A DNA stretch of 64,000 nucleotides from Streptomyces fructofermentans (GTDB taxonomy: Bacteria; Actinomycetota; Actinomycetes; Streptomycetales; Streptomycetaceae): contig NZ_BMWD01000006.1 of the NCBI RefSeq assembly GCF_014651055.1, forward strand, positions 133,792-197,791, written 5' to 3'. The position numbers and the translations under genes were made by a program. A model generated the notes under the pieces. The model searched no databases. It saw only the letters and a list, made by a program, of their open reading frames with translations, and was not told the origin of the DNA. Positions 8,945-17,388 of the stretch are shown piece after piece; positions within the stretch are counted from its first letter, which is position 1; each line of letters begins with the position of its first letter.

Positions 8945-9161
8945 GCCCTCTGTGCTCCCCCTCAGGACTCCCCACAGGCCGTGGGGTGATGTCGATGGGC
9001 GGACCGGTCCCCTCCGGTCCATGGGCCGTGCACGGCCCGCCCGTTCGCGCCGTCGCGGCCCGCACCCGGTCGTCCCGGGTGGGCGCGGCCCGTTCCCGCC
9101 GTTCCCTCCGGTCGCCCGGGCCGGGTCCCGTCCCGCCCCGGAGGCCGATACCGATTCGGCC

Positions 9162-10553
9162 TCAGGCCGATCCTGCCCCCGGAGAGGGGGCGGGGAACGG
9201 CACGACGGCCACTGTTACGTTGTCGTGGCCCCCGCCGTCGAGGGCGTGCCCCACCAGGACCTGCGCGCCGTGCAGGGGCCGGGCCGCGGCGTCGTATGGG
9301 ACGACCTCGGCCATCTCCCCGGCCGATTCGGCGTAGTTCCACAGTCCGTCGGTGCACACCACGACGACACCCGGCCGGTCCGGCTTGAAGGACGCGGTGT
9401 GCGGCTCGATCTCGTACGCGTCGGCGCCGAGCCAGCCCGTGATGGCGTGCGCTCGGTCGTCCGCGTACGCCTCGGCCTCGTTCATCAGGCCCGCGGCGAC
9501 CATCTGGGCCGCCCAGGAGTCGTCCTCGGTGAGCCGGGCCGGCGGCGACGAGCGGTCCACCGGGACCCAGTAGACGCGGCTGTCGCCGACCCAGCCGACG
9601 ACCAGCAGGCTGGGCGTGACGACCGCGCCGACGAGGGTGCAGGCGGGGGCGTTGACGTGGGGCTGGTGCTCAGTGGCCGAAGTGGTGGGGTCCGCGAGGG
9701 CGTTGACCGCCCCGGCGGCGGCGAGGATGGCGTCGTGCATCGCCTGCTGCGGGTGCGTGCCCCGCGGGAGTGCCGTCAGCAGGGACTCGGCTGCCGACCG
9801 GGAGGCGGCCAGGGACGCCTCGTCGGGACGGGTCGCCGAGGACACTCCGTCGCAGACGATCGCGACGACCGCCGGCGAACCGTCGGGCAGCGCGGTCGAG
9901 GAGACGGCGAACGCGTCCTCGTTGCGGTGGTGGCGCAGACCCCGGTCGCTGACGGCGGCGACGCAGCTCAACTCCTGCTCCATGTGGTCCCGTTCGCGCG
10001 GCTGTGCGTGCCCGCAGTTCTCGCAGTAGCCGTCCCGGTCGACGTGGCCCGCGCGGCAGGCCACGCAGACCTTCGTGCCGGCGGCGGGCGTCGGGAAGGC
10101 TGCGGCCCGCGGATCGGCGGGCGGCTCCTCCGGGGGCAGCGGCGCGGCCAGCGGGTACGCGTCGGGCTCGCCGGACTGCCGGTGGCCCTGGGCCACCGGC
10201 TGCCCCGGGGGCGGCTCGGGCACGTGCTGCGGCGGTACGGGCGGCTGCGCGGGCCGGTCGAACCGGACGCCGGGGCTGTCCGAACCGCCCGACTCGCGGC
10301 CCTCGATGTCGGTGGGCAGCACCACGGGCGCGGGCGTGTCCGAGGACGCCGGGTCGGGGGCGACCGGCCAGTCCACGGGCGCGGCGGCCGAAGGGGCCGC
10401 CGGCTCCGTGCCGTTCATCGCGATTGTGGGGCTGTCGTCCGGCGGCACGGGTACGGCCGACAGGTCGAACCCGCACGCACCGCAGAAACGGTCACCCGAG
10501 TCCAGCGGTTCCTCACAGCTGGGGCAGGCGGCCAGTTGGGGCATCTGCGACAT
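9162..10553 (-). CDS. PP2C-type Ser/Thr protein phosphatase with zinc-ribbon N-terminus
   Basis: A 463-residue metal-dependent phosphatase expected to reverse kinase action. Two zinc ribbons occur, CPSC...CGAC (about 9-26) and CVAC...CENC (about 162-178), separated by a Pro-rich linker. The PP2C domain (about 200-455) has its metal-binding motifs: RHHRNEDA, VCDGVSS, VGDSRVYW, CTDGLWNY and GGHDN. The start ATG at 10553 is 3 bases from the end of pknG, so kinase and phosphatase are translated from one message. No membrane segment is present. The most likely substrate is PknG or a PknG target such as the FHA protein; this is inference from context. Confidence 0.92.
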   Translation of the reverse strand: MSQMPQLAACPSCEEPLDSGDRFCGACGFDLSAVPVPPDDSPTIAMNGTEPAAPSAAAPVDWPVAPDPASSDTPAPVVLPTDIEGRESGGSDSPGVRFDRPAQPPVPPQHVPEPPPGQPVAQGHRQSGEPDAYPLAAPLPPEEPPADPRAAAFPTPAAGTKVCVACRAGHVDRDGYCENCGHAQPRERDHMEQELSCVAAVSDRGLRHHRNEDAFAVSSTALPDGSPAVVAIVCDGVSSATRPDEASLAASRSAAESLLTALPRGTHPQQAMHDAILAAAGAVNALADPTTSATEHQPHVNAPACTLVGAVVTPSLLVVGWVGDSRVYWVPVDRSSPPARLTEDDSWAAQMVAAGLMNEAEAYADDRAHAITGWLGADAYEIEPHTASFKPDRPGVVVVCTDGLWNYAESAGEMAEVVPYDAAARPLHGAQVLVGHALDGGGHDNVTVAVVPFPAPSPGAGSA

Positions 10554-10556
10554 GAA

Positions 10557-13151
10557 TTACACCCACGTCCGGGGGCGGTAGCGGTTGGCCCGCTCCACCA
10601 GATGGATCCTCTCCTCGCCACGCTGGGCGAGCCGGGCCAGTGTCCGGTACGAGCGCTCCAGACCGAAGCGCAGGCCCCGCTCGTCCAGATCACTGCCGAG
10701 AAGTACGGTCCGCGCACCGCCGCTCTGCGGGGCGGAACCCTGGCTACCGGAGAGTACCCAGTCCAGGGCGCTGCCAAGGACCTCTGTGGACAACTGCTCG
10801 CGCCGCACCGCGTCCAGACCGTACCCGTCGAGGGCCGCGACCTGCGCCGCGGCCGAGGTCAGGTCGTCGAGGAAGGGCACGTCCGGTACTCCGGGGGCGG
10901 GTGGCACGGCCCCGCCCGAACGCTGCCTGAGCCGGGCCCGCACCGCGGCGACCCGGGCCGCCGTGTAGTGGATCGACGACTCCGGCACCGACTCCAGCGT
11001 CCGCACCGAGCCCCTGCGGTCGCCCGCCGCGAGCTGCACGCGGGCCAGGCCGAACGCGGTGCTCACATAGCTGGGGTCGGTGGTCCACACGAGGCGGTAG
11101 TACTCGGCCGCGTTGTCGAGCTGCCCGAGGACCTCCGCGCACACGCCGAGCGCCAGCTTGGGCGCGGGCTCGCCGGGGAACGCGTCGTAGATCGCGTCGA
11201 AGGACACCGCCGCGACCTCGTGGTCGCCGGTGGCCAGCGCGGCCACGCCCCGGTACCAGACCACCCGCCAGTCGTCGGGGTGGTCCGCCTCCAGGGCTTC
11301 CAGCGCCCGGCCGGCAGGGTCGAGTTCGCCGAGCTCCAGACGCGCCCGCAGTTCCCGCAGCCGCAGTTCGAGGGAGGCGGCGGGCGCCGCCCGCAGCGCG
11401 GTGATCAGCTCTCCGGGGGCGGACGTCATCAGACCGGCCAGGAACCCGGCGTTCGGGTCGCCCGGGTCCACCCGCGGCACCGGGAGCGCCAGCGCCGCGG
11501 CGGCCGTGTCCAGCGCCTTGACGAGGGCGGCCGGTCCCGCCGGGGCGGCGGCCGCGGGCAGCGCGGGGGGCGCCCCGTTCGTGCCGGCCGTCAGCTCCGG
11601 CGCACCCCTCTTCCTCCGTACGGGCGCGATCCGCAGCCCGAGCCGCGAGACGTCCGACTCCAGCGTGCCGAACAACTCCGTTTCGGTGACCTTCAGTTCC
11701 GGGCCGAACAGCGTCGACAGCGAGGGCCGGGCACGTCCGCTCTGCACGGAGACGACCTCGCGCAGCACTCCCGTGAGCTGCTCCGCCATCTCCTGCGCGG
11801 AGGCGAACCGGCGGGCCGGGTCGGGGTCGGTGGCCCGTACGAGGAGCCGGTAGAAGGACTCGTAGGTGCGCAGCACCTCGATGGTGTCGGGATCGGGCAG
11901 GGAGTCCACGAACACGTTCGTGTAGCCCTGGAAGTCGAAGGTCAGGACCGCGAGGGTGCGGGCGACCGTGTAGAGGTCGGAGGCGACCGACGGGCCGACG
12001 TCCGCGACCTCGGGGGCCTGGTAGCCGACCGTGCCGTAGATGGCCGACTCGTCGTCGTCCATCCTGCGGACCGCGCCCATGTCGATCAGCTTGAGCTGGT
12101 CCTCGGTCTGGATCGCGTTGTCGACCTTGAAGTCGCAGTACAGCAGGTTGCGGCTGTGCAGGTGGCCGAGGGCCTCCAGCGCCTCGATGCCGTACGCGCA
12201 CGCCTGCTCCACCGGCAGCGGGTCGCGGCGGCCGTCCGGGGTGCGGCGGCCGTTGGCGATCTCCTTGAGCGACTTCCCGCCCACGTACTCCATGACGATG
12301 TAGCCGTCGAGGGAGCCCGTGCGCTGGTCGAGGTGCTCGACGAAGTTGTAGATCCGCACGATGTTGGAGTGCTCGATCTCGGCGAGGAAGCGGCGCTCGG
12401 AGATGGCGGCCTCCATCGCGTCCTGGTCGCCCGTGTCGAGGAGTCCCTTGAGGACCACCCAGCGGTCGGACACCGCCCGGTCGACGGCGAGGTAGACCCA
12501 GCCGAGCCCGCCGTGCGCCAGGCAGCCCACGACCTCGTACTGCCCGTGCACGATGTCGCCGCCCGCCAGCTTCGGCACGAACGAGTACGGGTGGCCGCAC
12601 TTGGTGCAGAAGCCCTCCGTGCGCCCGGTCCGCTCACCGCGCGAGCGGCCGACGGGCGCGCCGCAGTCGGAACGCGAGCAGAATCGCTTCCTCTCCGGGA
12701 CCTCGGGGTTCTCCTGGACCATCTCCCGGGGGTCGGGGCGCGGCACGTCGGGAACCTGCACGAGGCCGACGCCGAGCCGCCCCCGGCCCGAGGACCCGGC
12801 GGTGGAGCCGGAGCTGCGCACCGACACCGAGCGGCTCGACACCCTGCCCGACAGGGAGCGCGACAGCCGCCCCGACACCGAGCGCCGCGACTGCGAGGAA
12901 CGGGAGGAGCGCGACGAGGCCCGGGAGCCGGTGCTGCCGGAGCCGCGCGAACCCCGGCCGCCCGCGGTGATCCCGGTCGGCGGCGAACCCACATTGCCGC
13001 CCGACGGGACCTCGGGTGCCAGACCGCAGGTGTCGCAGTACAGCTCCCCGCCGCCCATGTCCTCGTACGCCCCCTCGCATCCGGGGCGCCGGCACTGCTG
13101 CCGGCTCTCTCCACCCTTGTTCGGCTCGTTCGGCTCGTTCGGCTGACTCAC
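10557..13151 (-). CDS. pknG: PknG-type serine/threonine protein kinase with rubredoxin-like and TPR domains
   Basis: An 864-residue soluble kinase. Order: N-terminal Cys cluster (CRRPGC...CDTC, about 20-43), a Ser/Arg-rich linker, a rubredoxin-like CSRSDC...CTKC element, a kinase domain with glycine loop AHGGLGWVYLAVD, catalytic-loop LLYCDFKVDN (non-RD, as in PknG), and LKLIDMGA replacing DFG, then a long TPR-like helical C-terminus. Mycobacterial PknG has this architecture and links amino acid sensing to 2-oxoglutarate dehydrogenase and glutamate metabolism. The GTG at 13151 has GGAGGGG upstream and overlaps the preceding stop (GTGA), so translation is coupled to the coiled-coil gene. The glnH and glnX homologues upstream make the assignment firm. 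Confidence 0.95.
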   Translation of the reverse strand: MSQPNEPNEPNKGGESRQQCRRPGCEGAYEDMGGGELYCDTCGLAPEVPSGGNVGSPPTGITAGGRGSRGSGSTGSRASSRSSRSSQSRRSVSGRLSRSLSGRVSSRSVSVRSSGSTAGSSGRGRLGVGLVQVPDVPRPDPREMVQENPEVPERKRFCSRSDCGAPVGRSRGERTGRTEGFCTKCGHPYSFVPKLAGGDIVHGQYEVVGCLAHGGLGWVYLAVDRAVSDRWVVLKGLLDTGDQDAMEAAISERRFLAEIEHSNIVRIYNFVEHLDQRTGSLDGYIVMEYVGGKSLKEIANGRRTPDGRRDPLPVEQACAYGIEALEALGHLHSRNLLYCDFKVDNAIQTEDQLKLIDMGAVRRMDDDESAIYGTVGYQAPEVADVGPSVASDLYTVARTLAVLTFDFQGYTNVFVDSLPDPDTIEVLRTYESFYRLLVRATDPDPARRFASAQEMAEQLTGVLREVVSVQSGRARPSLSTLFGPELKVTETELFGTLESDVSRLGLRIAPVRRKRGAPELTAGTNGAPPALPAAAAPAGPAALVKALDTAAAALALPVPRVDPGDPNAGFLAGLMTSAPGELITALRAAPAASLELRLRELRARLELGELDPAGRALEALEADHPDDWRVVWYRGVAALATGDHEVAAVSFDAIYDAFPGEPAPKLALGVCAEVLGQLDNAAEYYRLVWTTDPSYVSTAFGLARVQLAAGDRRGSVRTLESVPESSIHYTAARVAAVRARLRQRSGGAVPPAPGVPDVPFLDDLTSAAAQVAALDGYGLDAVRREQLSTEVLGSALDWVLSGSQGSAPQSGGARTVLLGSDLDERGLRFGLERSYRTLARLAQRGEERIHLVERANRYRPRTWV

Positions 13152-14470
13152 GATTCCCCCCTCCGGTCCTGCGGCCCGCCCTGTTCGGGGACCCTGGGCA
13201 CCAGCAACTCGGCGGCCGCGTGCTGGTAGCGCAGCACCGCCGCCTCCGCCACGCGCAGATCGCACGGCGCGCTCCACAGCATGCGGCGCGCCGCGTCGTA
13301 CCGCTCCACGAGCAGCGGGTCCTCGGCGAGGCCGTGCCGGGCGACCTTCGCCTTGTACGCGTCGAGGCGGCCGCGCAGTTCGGCGCGCACCGCGAGCGGC
13401 GCGGTGACCGCCGTCAACGACTCCCGGGCGCGCATCAGCTCGTCCTCGGCCTTCTCCTCCAGGGACTCCAGGAGCGGCGAGAGGCGGTGCCACTGGGCGT
13501 GCCTGCGGTACTCGGCGGCGGTCGCGAGCTGCTCCTGCAGCGCGGTCGGCGGACCGCTCACGGCGGGCACCTCCGACGCGGCGATCTTCGCGAGCACCTC
13601 ACCCCGGGCGCTGCGCGCCTCGGCCAGGGTGCGGTCCGCCCGGCTCAGCACGTCCCGCAGCCGCACCAGCCGGTTCTCCGCGTCCTGCCGCACGGTGAGG
13701 ACGGCGTCGATCTCGCGGCGCACCTCCTCCAGCGCCCGCGCCTCACGGTCGTAGCGCTCGCTGTCGGGACGGCCGCCGCCCGGTGCCGAACTGCCCTGCG
13801 CGGGACGCCAGAAGGCCAGCGGGTCCGACACCACCTGCTCGCGCAGGGACGTCAGGGCGCGGGTGATCCGCTCCAGGTCGTCGCCCGAGGGGTGCTCGCC
13901 GGGACGCACCCCCACGGAGTGCGCGAGCCGGCGGGTGCGCTGAAGCTCCGCGGCGAGTAAATCGATCCGTGCGGGCAGGGCCGACCACACGGCGTCGGCC
14001 GTCACCACCATGTCGAGCGACGAGGCGTACAACTCGTTCATCCGCTCGACGAGTTCGACGAGGGTGAAGCGCTCGCTGAGCCGGCCCGTGCCCGCCATGG
14101 TGGGCGCCGCGGCCGTCGCGGCGGCGCTGCCGGCCACCGTGACGCTCTCGCCGCGCAGCAGTTCCGTCAGCTCCACGAGGTCGTCGCGGCTCGACCAGCG
14201 CCGCCGCGCGCGGATCGCGCGCGCGGCCCGCAGCGCGTCCGCGTACGCGTCGAAGTAGGCCCACAGCAGGGTGACCGACGCCTCGGTGGTCCGCCAGCGC
14301 TCCTTGGTCGTGCCGGTGAGCTCGGCCCCCTCGAGGAGTCTGCGGCCCGCGTGGTCCTGCAGGGCGAGGAGCGAGGTCTCGATGGCCTCGTGCTCCGCGC
14401 CGAGCCGCGCCAGCGCACGGTCCACCTCGTCCCGGTCCATCACCGGCCCGGAGGCTCCCGTGACGCCCAT
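13148..14470 (-). CDS. Coiled-coil protein of the PknG operon, with a TTA codon
   Basis: A 440-residue, highly charged, mostly helical protein (Glu/Arg/Ala-rich heptads through most of its length) without signal peptide or transmembrane segment. I recognise no domain. The ATG at 14470 has GAGAGGTG upstream. Its stop overlaps the pknG GTG by 4 bases, so pknG translation is likely coupled to it. Codon 171 is TTA (13958-13960), read only by the bldA tRNA in Streptomyces, which could make expression of this gene and of the coupled kinase depend on developmental state. A role as scaffold between the membrane sensor and kinase is conceivable but unproven. Confidence 0.8.
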   Translation of the reverse strand: MGVTGASGPVMDRDEVDRALARLGAEHEAIETSLLALQDHAGRRLLEGAELTGTTKERWRTTEASVTLLWAYFDAYADALRAARAIRARRRWSSRDDLVELTELLRGESVTVAGSAAATAAAPTMAGTGRLSERFTLVELVERMNELYASSLDMVVTADAVWSALPARIDLLAAELQRTRRLAHSVGVRPGEHPSGDDLERITRALTSLREQVVSDPLAFWRPAQGSSAPGGGRPDSERYDREARALEEVRREIDAVLTVRQDAENRLVRLRDVLSRADRTLAEARSARGEVLAKIAASEVPAVSGPPTALQEQLATAAEYRRHAQWHRLSPLLESLEEKAEDELMRARESLTAVTAPLAVRAELRGRLDAYKAKVARHGLAEDPLLVERYDAARRMLWSAPCDLRVAEAAVLRYQHAAAELLVPRVPEQGGPQDRRGES

Positions 14471-14604
14471 CGATCACCTCTCGCTCTCGGTCGTTCCCGG
14501 CGCACTCAGGAGGTGCGCCCGGGCAACTCACTTCCCGTTCCCGGTCGTTCCCAGTCCGACTCTGCCATTCCCGGTCGGTTCCGGTCGCTCCCGGACGTTC
14601 CCAG

Positions 14605-14640
14605 CCGCTGCCGCTGCCGCTGCCGCTGCCGCTGCCGCTG
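14605..14640. repeat. (CCGCTG)6 microsatellite
   Basis: Six exact CCGCTG units lie in the 237-base gap between glnH and the coiled-coil gene. Upstream of them the motif TTCCCGGTCGTTCC recurs in several variants (14491-14600). The array is non-coding and inside the operon. Confidence 0.85.
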
Positions 14641-14707
14641 CCGGTGGCCGGCGGTCCTCACCCGGAGCGCCCCGGCGGCGGGGTGCGGCCCGGGCGGCCG
14701 GGCCCGG

Positions 14708-15721
14708 TCACCGGTACTCGACCGGCGGCGGCCCCTCGGACTTGCCGAGGCCCTTCGCGAGCCAGGTGTCGTACGACTGCTGCCAGCCGTCCTCGCGGTA
14801 GTCCACCAGCACCTGGTTGACCCGGCGTACCAGATCGTCGGAGTCCTTCTTCATCGCCACGCCGTAGTACTCGTCGGTGAACGGCTCGCCCTTCAGCTCG
14901 ACCGTCGGGTCCTGCGCGGCCTGGCTCGCCGCGAGCGCCCCGTCGGTCACCACGGCGTCCACCTCGCCGAGTTGCAGCCGCACCAGGCAGTCGAGCTGGT
15001 TCGGCACGGTGGTGCGGATGTCGGCGGACCCCACGAGGTCGCCGTCCTTCTTGTCGGCCGCCAGGGCGTCGTACGCCGTGGAACCCGTCGCCGAGCAGAT
15101 CCGCTTGCCCGCGAGCGACTCGTCGTAGCCGGTGATGTCCGACTTCCGGGGGGCGAGCACCTGCTGGCCGGTCTCGAAGTAGGGCGAGGAGAACGCGACA
15201 TCCTTCAGCCGCGCGCAGTTGATCGTCATGGTGCGGACCACCATGTCGACCTCCCCCTTCTGGATCGCCGGGATGCGCCGGATCGTCGGGATCGCGCGGA
15301 AGCGGACGTTGTTCTCCTTCTTCCCGACGATCCGGTCGGCGATCGCGTGCACGAGGTCGATGTCGAAGCCCTCCAACTGGGTGGTCTCCGAGGTGCTGTT
15401 CGGATCGCGGTAGCCCCAGCGGTAGCTGTTCTGGTCGACGCCAACCGTCAGGTAGCCGCGGTCCTTGATGGCCTGGACGTTCGCGCCGTCCTGGGGACCC
15501 GACGACGGCGACAGGCTCTGGTCCTCCGGGGCCTCGCACTCCTCGGCCCTGGCCTGCTCGCCGTGGGCCACGCCCCGCGCGCCGGCGTCCCGTCCGCCGT
15601 CCACACGGGACTGGGCCACCGGCAGCAGCAGCGCGAAGACCGCGGCCAGGACGCAGACGACCGCCATCGCGCCCACTCCGCCCCAGCCCCTCAGGCCGGC
15701 CCGCACACGCCGTGCGTTCAT
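14708..15721 (-). CDS. glnH: GlnH-like amino acid binding protein, membrane-anchored
   Basis: A 337-residue extracytoplasmic solute-binding protein of family 3 (polar amino acids). The ligand-binding fold runs from about residue 85 to the end, with typical GYLTVGVDQNS, LEGFDIDLVHAIAD, KGEVDMVV and FSSPYFETGQQVL segments. The N-terminus has one hydrophobic helix (about 15-35) but no acceptable lipobox around its Cys, so it looks membrane-anchored rather than lipidated. No transporter ATPase or permease is nearby. In mycobacteria the homologue binds aspartate/glutamate and signals through GlnX to PknG. The gene follows glnX by 14 bases. The ATG at 15721 is the only start giving the hydrophobic N-terminus. 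Confidence 0.88.
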   Translation of the reverse strand: MNARRVRAGLRGWGGVGAMAVVCVLAAVFALLLPVAQSRVDGGRDAGARGVAHGEQARAEECEAPEDQSLSPSSGPQDGANVQAIKDRGYLTVGVDQNSYRWGYRDPNSTSETTQLEGFDIDLVHAIADRIVGKKENNVRFRAIPTIRRIPAIQKGEVDMVVRTMTINCARLKDVAFSSPYFETGQQVLAPRKSDITGYDESLAGKRICSATGSTAYDALAADKKDGDLVGSADIRTTVPNQLDCLVRLQLGEVDAVVTDGALAASQAAQDPTVELKGEPFTDEYYGVAMKKDSDDLVRRVNQVLVDYREDGWQQSYDTWLAKGLGKSEGPPPVEYR

Positions 15722-15735
15722 CGTCACGCCCCCTC

Positions 15736-17184
15736 TCACCGGTACTCCGACAACCGGCGCCCGATGCCCAGCACCGCTCCGGCCGCGGCCAGCACGGCGA
15801 GCACCGCGGCGCCCGCGGCGAGGCCGCTCATCGCGCCCAGACCGTCGCCCGCCGCCCGCTCGAACTGGACGCGCTCGTGCTTGAGCGCGGTGTTCAGGGC
15901 GTCGTCCACGTTGTCGAAGCACTCGCCCGTCGGCTCGTCCGCCTTGGAGCCGATGATCCTGTCGAGCGCGCCCTGGTAGTTGCCCGCGTCGTCCTGCGCG
16001 CGGGCTTCCCTGTGCCGGTCCTTCCAGACCTTCATGTTGGCCGTCGCCGCCCGGACCGGCCGCACGCCCGCGCCGTCGTCCGCGAGGGCCTCGGCCGCGG
16101 CCAGCTTGGTGGTCAGGTCCTTCATCTGGCGCTCGAAGTCGTAGTCGTAGACGTCCACGACCTTCACGTCCGCGCCGGTGCCCACCTCCTTGGTCTCCGC
16201 GCCGCGGGACACCAGGGTGAGGTTCTCGTTGCCGCGGGCCTTGAGCGAGGCGATCCGGGCGTCGTTGAGCGTGTTCAGCGAGCGGACGCCGTGGTCGTAC
16301 GACTCGTTCAGACCGGCACGGGCGACGGTGTGGCCCACGGCCAGCCACAGCAGCACGATCGCGGTGGCGGTGGTCGCGGCCACCAGGCCGTGGTTCAGCA
16401 CACGGTTCGTGCGGCGGTAGTTGCGGCGCTGGACCCAGACGAGAGCGCCCAGCGCGAGGACTCCGGCGCCGATCGCGATCCACGGGTACGGCGTCGCGTC
16501 GTCGTAGTCGGACCGCAGCCGCTGGTTCTCCACCTTGTAGAGCGTCTCGGCGTCGTCCAGCATGACCTGCATCTTCGAGTTCGCGTACCGCAGGTAGGCG
16601 CCGCCCAGCGGGAAGCCCTGCCGGTTGTTCGCCCGGGCGCGCTCCACCAGGCCCTTGTACTCGGGCAGCGTCTTGTTCAGCCGGGTGATGGTCTTCTCGG
16701 AGGGCGAGCCCGGCTCGGAGTTCGCGGCGGCCGTCACCAGCTTGTCCGCGGCCAGCCGGATGTCGCTCTCGTAGCGGGTGCGGGACGCCTCGGTCTCCTG
16801 GCCGCCCGCCAGGAAGCCGCTGGAGGCGGCCGTGTTGGCGTCCGCGAGCGAGCGGTAGATGTCCGCGGCGTCGGCGCTCAGCGGCTGGCTGCTGTTCAGC
16901 ACCGCGTCCGCCGCGGTCGAACGCTCCGTCATCTGCCAGGCGGTGACCGCGCCGAACGCGACGACGAGGACGGCGAGGACGGCGCCGATGACGCGCAGCC
17001 GCCCGGGCTCCGTGGTCGCCGCGGCACGCAGCCTGTCGACACCCTCCGCCCAGGCCGTACGACGCGGGGGCGGGGTGTCGGGAACGCCCTGCGGGCCGGG
17101 CCGGGGCACCTGCGGCGGCACCGTGGGCGTCACGGGCACAGGCGGCCCCGGTGGCGCGGCGCTGCCCGTCTGCTGGTGTGTCAC
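15736..17184 (-). CDS. glnX: GlnX-like four-helix membrane sensor
   Basis: A 482-residue integral membrane protein. After a Pro-rich cytoplasmic N-terminus there are four hydrophobic segments: about 62-84, 228-250, 270-292 and a C-terminal helix ending close to the terminus. Between helices 1-2 and 3-4 lie two helical extracytoplasmic domains, the tandem sensor layout of mycobacterial GlnX. I chose GTG 17184, which has GGGGGAGG at good spacing and begins MTHQQTGSA; an upstream in-frame GTG/ATG lacks a ribosome site. As first gene of the island it probably passes the ligand state of GlnH across the membrane. Assignment rests on topology and on the glnX-glnH-pknG order. Confidence 0.82.
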   Translation of the reverse strand: MTHQQTGSAAPPGPPVPVTPTVPPQVPRPGPQGVPDTPPPRRTAWAEGVDRLRAAATTEPGRLRVIGAVLAVLVVAFGAVTAWQMTERSTAADAVLNSSQPLSADAADIYRSLADANTAASSGFLAGGQETEASRTRYESDIRLAADKLVTAAANSEPGSPSEKTITRLNKTLPEYKGLVERARANNRQGFPLGGAYLRYANSKMQVMLDDAETLYKVENQRLRSDYDDATPYPWIAIGAGVLALGALVWVQRRNYRRTNRVLNHGLVAATTATAIVLLWLAVGHTVARAGLNESYDHGVRSLNTLNDARIASLKARGNENLTLVSRGAETKEVGTGADVKVVDVYDYDFERQMKDLTTKLAAAEALADDGAGVRPVRAATANMKVWKDRHREARAQDDAGNYQGALDRIIGSKADEPTGECFDNVDDALNTALKHERVQFERAAGDGLGAMSGLAAGAAVLAVLAAAGAVLGIGRRLSEYR

Positions 17185-17388
17185 TTGACCTCCCCCATGG
17201 TCACGGCCGGTCACCTCCGCCCGGCGCCGGGAGGCACGGGAAGAGGTGCACGGCCGCAAGTATCGCCGCCGTGACTGACATCCGCACAGGCCTTGTCCCG
17301 ATCTTGTTCCGGATCACCGCACCTCGAAGATCCCCCACCACCCCTGCTCATGAATACGCCAACCCGAACGGTTCGGTTCCCTGCGCGC

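Noticed and set aside
8937..13229. A 1430-codon open frame on the plus strand opposite PP2C and pknG
   Set aside because: It is the antisense shadow of high-GC3 genes: composition is Arg/Gly/Val-rich with no domain, while the minus strand carries clear PknG and PP2C motifs.
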